Below, piece after piece: positions 56,849 through 64,000 of a stretch of DNA of 64,000 bases. Origin of the DNA: Gigaspora rosea (taxonomy: Eukaryota > Glomeromycota > Glomeromycetes > Diversisporales > Gigasporaceae); the NCBI GenBank assembly GCA_003550325.1, contig QKWP01000012.1, positions 280,657-344,656 of the forward strand, read 5' to 3'. Each line of letters opens with the position of its first letter. Position 1 is the first letter of the stretch. A model generated the notes under the pieces. That model made no database searches. It was not told the origin of the DNA and saw only the letters and a program-made list of their open reading frames with translations. A program made the translations under genes and the position numbers.

Positions 56849-58042
56849 ATGATAGAATTACCAAATGAATGTTTTCTCGAAATATTTACTTACCTTGAAA
56901 ATAATGATATGTTTTCATGTCTTCTTGTATGCCGTAAGTGGTGTAGAATTGCAGTACCGATATTATGGAGAAAATTGAAAACTTTTAAAAACAAAAAACT
57001 TATAAAAGTATGTCTTTCATCATTAAATACTGAAGAACAAAAGCAATTATTACCGTTTAAAATAATGCTCCCAAAAAGTCCAAAACCATTATTCAAATAC
57101 ACAACATTTATTAAAATAATTTACTTTGATACGGAAAGTGGAATTTTAGACTGGCTTGACTGTGAAGAGAATTATCCTCCTTATTTTAAAGAAGAAAAAT
57201 GGTCTATAAATGTGGCTCATACTATCGGATCCTCTTTAATCGCAATGTTTTTGCGAACAAGTATTGAAATTAAGGAATTACGTATTTGTGATATTATTTA
57301 TAGTCAAATGATAAATTTAGAAGAAAATTTTTGTAAAAATACTACTCTAAAATTTTTGGGGTTTGCAGATGATAAAAATGGATTTGAAGAAGGAAGAAAA
57401 CTGGCGGTGATACTTTGTAGGAGTACTACTTTGACCCACTTATCTATTGTCAATAATCAACGAGGCTTTGAAGGAGTGATGATGTTAGCAGAAGCACTTT
57501 ACAAGAACACTACTTTGACCCATTTACATCTTTGGAATAACCAACTTGGTCCTGAAGTTGGAAAAGCATTAGCAAATGCACTGTGTAAGAATAACACTTT
57601 GATCTACTTGAATATTGGCAATAATCAACTTGGTTTGGAGGGAGCAATAGCGCTGGCTGAGGCTCTTTGTAAAAACGCTACTTTGACTCAATTATCTCTT
57701 TATAAGAATCAACTCGGCTCCGCAGGTGGAGAAAAGTTAGCAGAAGCGCTTTATAAAAACACTACTCTGACTCATTTGAATGTTGGTAATAATAAACTTA
57801 ATTATGTTGGAGGAAAAGCCTTCGCCGATGTTCTTTATGAAAATACTACTTTAACCTCTCTGGATCTTCGCGATAATTTCGATTCCATGTCTCACGATGA
57901 GATGGGACGTGCACTTGTAGAAGCTCTTCGCGAAAATAAAATTCTAACTGTTTTATACCTTTATGATAATAATTTACCTGATTCATATTTAAAAATAATT
58001 AATGATTTGCTTAAAAATAATAGAAAGCGTAAAAATGAGTAA
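56849..58042 (+). CDS. F-box and leucine-rich-repeat protein, 397 aa
   Basis: Probable substrate-recognition subunit of an SCF ubiquitin ligase: the F-box (residues ~2-42, IELPNECFLEIFTYLENNDM..CRKWCRIAVPILW) would bind Skp1, and the repeats would bind the target. After a linker, residues ~165-390 form about eight 28-residue RNase-inhibitor-type LRRs with the pattern LxxALxxNTTLTxLxLxxNxLG. Single exon, canonical ATG in TTAAAATGAT, complete to TAA 58040. This F-box plus RI-type LRR layout is greatly expanded in Rhizophagus-like fungi. The pseudogene at 14289 is a relative. Upstream 56640-56848 is AT-rich with no other feature. Confidence 0.9.
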   Translation: MIELPNECFLEIFTYLENNDMFSCLLVCRKWCRIAVPILWRKLKTFKNKKLIKVCLSSLNTEEQKQLLPFKIMLPKSPKPLFKYTTFIKIIYFDTESGILDWLDCEENYPPYFKEEKWSINVAHTIGSSLIAMFLRTSIEIKELRICDIIYSQMINLEENFCKNTTLKFLGFADDKNGFEEGRKLAVILCRSTTLTHLSIVNNQRGFEGVMMLAEALYKNTTLTHLHLWNNQLGPEVGKALANALCKNNTLIYLNIGNNQLGLEGAIALAEALCKNATLTQLSLYKNQLGSAGGEKLAEALYKNTTLTHLNVGNNKLNYVGGKAFADVLYENTTLTSLDLRDNFDSMSHDEMGRALVEALRENKILTVLYLYDNNLPDSYLKIINDLLKNNRKRKNE

Positions 58043-59340
58043 TGACAATATAAATCTTATTCCATGTACGGAGTATGGCATCACGCATAACCAGTAACAT
58101 GTATATAACAACTTTATTATCTCCCCTATCATCGTTAGAGTTATTTTGTTATTTATTTTTTATTTACTTTTCCTTTTTCAGTATTATTTTGTTGGATTTT
58201 ATTTTTCTTTTTTTCGTTTGCCGAATTAAAATTAGGCTTTCGGGCTTAAAACCAGTAGTGAATGAGGATGGAACTGCATCGTGATCTGTTGTACGGTCAC
58301 AATCTTAAGTGGAAATTGCGATTCCTTTGTAGGCTGAAGTGGATTATGTATAGATGGTAGCGATATTGTACGTGTGATAAAAATGGCTGGGAAAATGAAA
58401 CGAAGGGCGTGTAAAACGTAGCGATTTCTTCAGAGTTAAGGAAACCGTGTATGTAATAGATCAAATCTCTCCACCATTCCTTAATGTATATAATTTTTTC
58501 CCATTGATTTAATAAAGCCCAGATTGATTGTACATAATAAACAGATAAATGATGGGAAATGAACATTGTTTGCTTGAGAGACCTATTGCTGGGCAATCAG
58601 ATAAGAATTCTCATCCGTTTTTGTGTACAAAACCGAGTATAATCGTTTAAAGTTCGAAAGTTATTGTGTATAAGTGCTCTTGAATAAACTGCTATTCCAG
58701 AAATCTAAATCTTTTACTTAAAACCTTGTCGTTCTCGAGTATACTAAATTGTATTGAAACTTAAATTGTCGACGTCTTTATAGGATATTCCTCATGAATT
58801 GCATGAGTTTTACATATATTTTCTAAGCTTCAAGGGAACTTTTCATTTTTTTTATACATGTACGTACCAGGAAAGGAGTGATGAAATCACGAAGCGTATG
58901 GCTTACTGAAGAAATGATGCGCAGTCCCAAAATGTAGTATCTAATTGGTCGACGGGATTATAGTCGTTCTAATAGAATAAATTTGACAACAACTCTCGTC
59001 TATCATGTGATACTCGGAAAACAAATGTTGAACTAAAAACTTCGTTTATATTAAGTTAGGGTTTAAGGTTGGGTTAAGAAGGGCAGTAATACTGTAAAAT
59101 TGGATGAGAAATTTTTTTAGTTAGAGTTCTAAAGATGGTTTACTAGACGAATTTCGAGATAAATGCTATTTTACAAAGCGAATATTTGGTTTGAATTTTA
59201 TTAGAGGTAGGAACCGTTTAGTGTAATTCAACTTTAAATTCAGTTTAAATCGGGTTTAATAGCAACTGGTTTGTGATATATATATTTTTTTTTTATAGAG
59301 TGAACTAAGGTTGCCGGCCGTAAGTAATAATTACTGGGTT
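58043..59340. other. No confident gene; MITE fragment
   Basis: 58140-58220 is T-rich. A 99-codon reverse frame (58596-58297) has Trp/Tyr-rich sequence but no relative I know; I leave it uncalled. 58990-59170 contains the reversed core of the abundant MITE family (AAATTTTTTTAGTTAGAGTT..AAGATGGTTTAC) with TTAGGGTTTAAGG at 59057. Confidence 0.4.
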
Positions 59341-59369
59341 GCGACCTTAATTACAACTAATACTCAAAG

Positions 59370-59478
59370 CTGTAATATGCCGTATATGCTGTAAAATGCC
59401 GTAATGGATGTAATTGCCGTAATGGTTGTAAATGCCATAATGGTTGTAAATGCCGTAATAGGGTGTAATTGCCATAAC
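59370..59478. repeat. ~18-bp minisatellite GTAATGGTTGTAAATGCC
   Basis: Six degenerate units of GTAATGGTTGTAAATGCC with variants GTAATGGATGTAATTGCC. A 9-bp run of CTAACTAAT units follows at 59512-59538. Confidence 0.8.
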
Positions 59479-59544
59479 AAAACAAGTATCTGCGATTCTT
59501 TTTATTGGTAATCTAACTAATCTAACTAATCTAACTCTAATCAA

Positions 59545-61650
59545 GTTTAAAAAAAAAACTCTAAATAAATAGCTTATGCAATCAAAAGGCACGATTTTTT
59601 GTATACAAAATATGGCATTAAATTGTATCTTATTGAATAAGCTACGATTGAGAATGCTTAGATTCTCAGAATTCCACAGAACTATTGGGTATTATAACGA
59701 GATACGTACAGCAACTTTTGAGTAAATTGTGCTGATCAAATCAGGATTTCTAATATTTTTGGAAAAACCTTGGTCAAGGATAACCTTATTTTGTAACCAG
59801 ACTATCCAAGACTTTTTGAATGATAGGGATGAATTAAAATTGTCTGCATAGTTAATTTACTGTAGTCCAATAATGCGATTGATTATAGTAATAGTTTGTG
59901 CACGTTAAATTATGTATTAATCTGATCATGATCGAGGCACTTAATTATATCTATATATTGATAATCAATTAAGCAATTTGATCAGGTTATGTTATTGTAA
60001 TTAAAGTGATCAGTAATTAAAGTAGTTAATTAGTACTATTGATATTGAGGGTCAATACTTATCAAGTAATAGAGTCAAAAAATGTAATACAATTGTTAAG
60101 TCACTCAATGGTTGGGGTAATAAAACAATAATAAATATGACACTTAAACTTAAAACAAATGAGAAATTGATTCTTCTTATATCCTTTTATAGCCAAGCCA
60201 TCAGAGTTTAAAGCTTTATTAGAAGCATGAAAAGGTAGCACTTTCATAGTTTCAGGATATATTAATAATTGTATACCATGTAATTCAATGCACTCTAATT
60301 ACAATTAATATCTATACTCTATTTTTGTACTATCTTTAACTTTACTAACCTTAGCCTGACCAGATATATTCCTTCTAAATCTATCTATAGACTATTTTAT
60401 TCTAAGCTTTAGTTTTAGCTTTAGTATATTTCTAACCCTTATGCCTTATAACAAACAATAAAATGGAACAATATAAAAATAAACAAATATGACGAATAAA
60501 ATAAATATTAGAACAGATCTAAGCCTCCACAACCAGCTTAAAAGCTTCAAAATATTCTTATAATTCAAACTTTACCTTACCCACTTTTCTTTACTTCCTA
60601 TACACTATCTAATCATGATTTTCCTAGAAAAATCATAGCAGTATTTAGTAGTAAGAGATTTGTCTAACTGTACAAAAGACATAGCAGAGATTTTTTTATT
60701 ATAGAGTGAATTATTTTTTAATCATTTATATAAACTGGTTTTTTTTTTCAAAATAGTACTAACCAAATATACTAATATTAAAATATTGATATGAGTCTAA
60801 AAGTGACAGGAATCTGAAATTTATACTGGTATATAGTAGATAGGGTCATGTACATACATATGTATATTAGTATAGTAAATATTGATATCTAATTAAGCAT
60901 TATATCTGTTTTGACTGTTATATCCTTAATAACTATTACACCTATTACAAATAATACCTATTATTCCACATCCCAATATGATTGCATAATGAGGATTTGC
61001 ATTTTATAAATTACAACATTTATTACTACACTTATAATGATTTATTTTCATTAATTGTTATCACCCGGGTTTGCCATTATTACCCCGGAGAGATAATTAA
61101 AATTGTATTGAACCTCATAGTGTACCATGACAAAGGTTTTTTTAAAATTGTATAAGATCAGATCAAAGATATTTTAAAAATCATATAAAATCAGGAGCAA
61201 AAGTTTTTAAATTTAATATTAAACTGATCTTTATAATAAAAATTTTTCTATTCATTATCGCATTATATAAAGTATTATTACCAAAGTAAATTGTTTATTA
61301 AAAGTAAAATTCTAATTCAATCCATTGTTAACCTATAAAACATCACAAAAACAGGCATAACATTTGAACCAGTGATCTGAATTTGATAAAACTACTACCA
61401 TTCGACTCAGCTCGTCGAGACGGTTCGAATGAGCTATAGCACGTCCCTGTACGACCTCTGGTTGCCGAAATAGGAGTTGTCAAACATTTACTTTCTGATT
61501 GGCTAGGAGATTGCTGCGGTACAAATCGTAGATCTGACATATCTGAAAGATGTCATATTTATAGCTTATATTCTAGATATCACATATATTATATTTATAT
61601 CATTTATTACATATATTACATTTATTATATTTATAATATATTTTATTAAT
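59545..61650. other. No gene recognised
   Basis: AT-rich. A small palindrome, TTAATTATAT..TTGATAATCAATTAAG, lies in a GATCATGATC/GATCAGG context at 59930-59990. 61360-61540 is less AT-rich with an isolated reverse frame of 65 codons that I cannot assign. It may be part of the LTR-like unit below. Confidence 0.35.
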
Positions 61651-61656
61651 AGTAGT

Positions 61657-61797
61657 TGTAGTATATATTACACATGTAAAAGATATTGACAATTACATTT
61701 GTAAAAATACAAAAAGTATAAAAGAGGCAGATGTGGACCCCAAGTTCAACATCGAGTCTTCATACTCTTTCAATAATAAAAACAACTATTAACTACA
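61657..61797 (+). mobile_element. Small LTR-like unit, 141 bp
   Basis: Begins TGTAGT and ends ACTACA. Carries GTATAAAAGAGGCAG (TATA-like) at 61716 and AATAATAAAAAC about 60 bp later. Layout of a solo LTR or TRIM. No duplication of flanks (GTAGT versus CAAAT), so tentative. Confidence 0.35.
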
Positions 61798-62054
61798 CAA
61801 ATCAAACAGTTATTAGTATCCTCATATACTTTTAATTGTAGCCTCTTTTGTAATTGCAAATTGCCTTAAATCTTCTTTGTTAAGTTTTCTTAAAAACGCC
61901 ATACTAACTTAGATATACCACAGTAACAAAGTTTGAAGTTACACAAAGTGTTTACTGTCTAAAATCACTCTAGTTACCTAATATCTTTGAAGAAGTGGAT
62001 ATAGGATAACACCATCATGGTAAAACAATTTAATTTATTTTTATTTACTTATTA

Positions 62055-63890
62055 AAAGAAATCTTTATGTCAATATTGCAGTCCTTACAATTTTCAATGA
62101 TAACTTTAGGCGCACTTTCAATTGGATTAGAATTAGAATGCAAAGGACTTTATTGAGTATTTCCCTGAATATTTTCTTGAACATTTTATTTACTTTTCTT
62201 GACTGAACTAATAAAAAGCTTTGAGGCATCATATAGCTTGAAAGGTTTAAACTTGAAAATTTTAGGCTGAATTGGATGATGATCAACTGGAAGAGACTTT
62301 AATGGTAATTGTGAAGAAACTAAAAGGAATATTTGTTTTTAGCAGTTATAAAAAATATAAATTTGATATCAATATTGATATTAGAAATATCTAAAATAAA
62401 CTTATCTGAATTTTGATTTGAATTTTGATTTGAATTTTGATTTGAATTTTGATTTGAATCTTGTTTTGAATCTCTTTTTAGGATAATCATTAAAACAGTA
62501 CTATTCATTATTTCTTTTGTAAATATTTGATATAATGCAACTTCTCCAAGTAAGCAATGTTCACTAAATACTATTATATAATCTGTTGTTACATTAAGTT
62601 GCATAAGTATTTGTATCACACTTCTTCTTATTTAATGATTAGTTATTTTTTTATGGTTCATATTAACAACTCCTGCTTTTTAGCAAATAGGGTTCCTCAA
62701 ATTCAAATCAAATCAAATATTGGATCAATTTGAATTTGATCAAATCAAATTGACTCTAATTTGAATTTGATTTGATTCAAATATTTGAATTTGAATTTGA
62801 TTTGAATTTGAATTTTTAATAGTAATTTTCAAATCAAATCAAATATTTGTCAAATCAAATCAAATTTGGCCATATTTGAATTTGATCAAATCAAATATAG
62901 TCAAATTTGAATTTGAATTTGATCAAATATTTGATTCATATATTTGAAGATCAAATCAAATTGCAGAACCCTATTAGCAAATTTCTCTAATTATCTTCTC
63001 ATGTGAATATTGTCCAAGTGCAGCATCATAAAACCAAATACCTTTTACAGAATCTTAAAAAAATTTTAATTTAAAAAAAATATATTAATAAAAAAAATTT
63101 TATTGTAAATAAATAAATAAATAACAATATCAGAAGCAATTTGAAAAAAAATTCTTAAAATTTGAAATAAGTTTCTTGACGAAATATGTAATATGAAATA
63201 TCTGAAACAGGAGTAAACTTATCATATGTATTGGGTAGTATTTGACATACCTGATCTGCATTGCTAAGATTTTTAAGCCACTTGCATAGTTCTTTTCATG
63301 AAAAAAGTAATTTTTAGGCTCTTATTTGTGCTTACTTTAACATAATCAAATTTGAGTCACTACGCATCTCCACCTTATAATCTACCTAAAAGATACAATC
63401 AAAAATATACTTAGTATGCAATAGAAAGTTGGTGTATCTTCTAAAAGATTTTTATCATTTAATATTTGAATTATTTCATCTTGGGTAAAAAAATTACTTT
63501 TATTTGCTTGACGTAAATTTGTATCCTAAACCAACTTGATTTTTCTATCAATTGTTGCAAATAAGTATAAAAATTGGTTTTTATTAAGTATATTTGGTTT
63601 GGGATCTTGATATAAATTTATCTGCAAATGTTGTACAATTCTTCAAAAACTGTTATAGATTGATATAAGTGCATAAAGTTATCATCTTTTCTTTTTAAAG
63701 CGACAAAAAATTGAAATATTTTCTAATTCTGTGTGATCTTTAATGTATAATATTATCTGAAAGTTTTATATATATAAATATTTGTTAATCGCATTAACAC
63801 AAGTTTGAGCATTATGACTTGTGTTTTTTACAGTAGCATAATTTATCGTATTATTAATATCAATTGGAGAAGGCATAACAAATTGAATCT
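62055..63890 (-). pseudogene. Crypton-like tyrosine recombinase pseudogene
   Basis: Reverse-strand frames: PSPIDINNTINYATVKNTSH from ATG 63876 (an N-terminal SAM-like helix pattern), QHLQINLYQDPKPNILNKNQ (about 63600-63510), a region with CQILPNTYDKFTPVSDISYY, then KGIWFYDAALGQYSHEKIIR. Beyond the inserted MITE come KKITNH-stop-IRRSVIQILM and IIVFSEHCLLGEVALYQ, matching the HxxR and G-H parts of a tyrosine-recombinase site. A run of SNQN repeats and PKVIIENCKDCNIDIKIS end it near 62058. Many in-frame stops and shifts. Similar genes belong to Cryptons or domesticated DUF3504-type proteins; which one is not decided here. Confidence 0.65.
62698..62973. mobile_element. hAT MITE (TAGGGTTCC ends), copy 2
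   Basis: Ends TAGGGTTCCTCAA and TTGCAGAACCCTA, with perfect 8-bp duplications TTAGCAAA (62690-62697, 62974-62981). Interior of CAAATCAAAT words as in 24202-24466. It has an extra ~20-bp AAATATTTGTC block. It cuts the recombinase pseudogene between the KIIREIC stretch and the following KAGVVNMNHKKI stretch. Confidence 0.9.
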
Positions 63891-63894
63891 AATA

Positions 63895-64000
63895 AAATTA
63901 TATATCAAGATTATAGTAATAATTTATATAATAATTTATCGGTTATATAGAAATAAATATAGTATAAATAAATAAATAAGGTGGCTACTATACATACCCC
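63895..64000. other. Window edge, AT-rich
   Basis: Nothing recognised. If the recombinase gene has further upstream exons they would lie beyond the window. Confidence 0.4.

Noticed and set aside
58297..58596. 99-codon reverse frame, Trp/Tyr-rich
   Set aside because: No homologous motif, paralogue or splice context; in AT-rich DNA such a frame can arise by chance.

Overview
The window is about 75-80 percent A+T and looks like a repeat-rich stretch of a eukaryotic nuclear genome, most probably an arbuscular mycorrhizal fungus (Glomeromycotina, Rhizophagus-like). The grounds are three host-type genes of families greatly expanded in those fungi: Sel1-like repeats, a TKL-type protein kinase with a Cys-rich leader and the motif WTSG, and an F-box/LRR protein with 28-residue repeats. 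Introns are short with GTAAGT donors. No rRNA, CRISPR, bacterial operon or convincing tRNA gene was seen. The assignment rests on remembered family features, not on a search.

Layout. 0-14 kb: minisatellites and palindromic elements, including a 2.0-kb element with an 8-bp target duplication (9416-11443). 14.3-15.0 kb: F-box/LRR pseudogene. 15.35-20.9 kb: a Sel1 exon and a kinase that join in frame across a 3.7-kb gap. The gap is a tandem array of about 20 copies of an intron-like ~97-bp unit, itself invaded by three inverted-repeat elements. 21-33 kb: more miniature inverted-repeat elements (MITEs), the first copy of a diverged ~2.3-kb duplication, and a tandem-armed foldback element. 33.08-37.12 kb: an apparently intact DNA transposon with ~420-470-bp terminal inverted repeats and one 824-aa ORF. 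39.5-42.3 kb: a hAT-like element carrying a tRNA-derived retroposon and a mariner/pogo-like MITE. 44.2-49.8 kb: a satellite split by a retroposon, which is split by a decayed MULE. 54.3-58.0 kb: second copy of the duplication, then an intact F-box/LRR gene. 62.05-63.9 kb: a Crypton-like tyrosine-recombinase pseudogene interrupted by a hAT MITE.

Only three loci look capable of encoding full or near-full proteins: the Sel1-kinase (19442-20910 with its possible exon at 15351), the transposon ORF (33771-36245) and the F-box/LRR gene (56849-58042). Everything else is mobile or repetitive DNA. Several elements can be delimited to the base by matching target-site duplications, which gives relative insertion ages. 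All comparisons were made by eye; element ends without a stated duplication are approximate.
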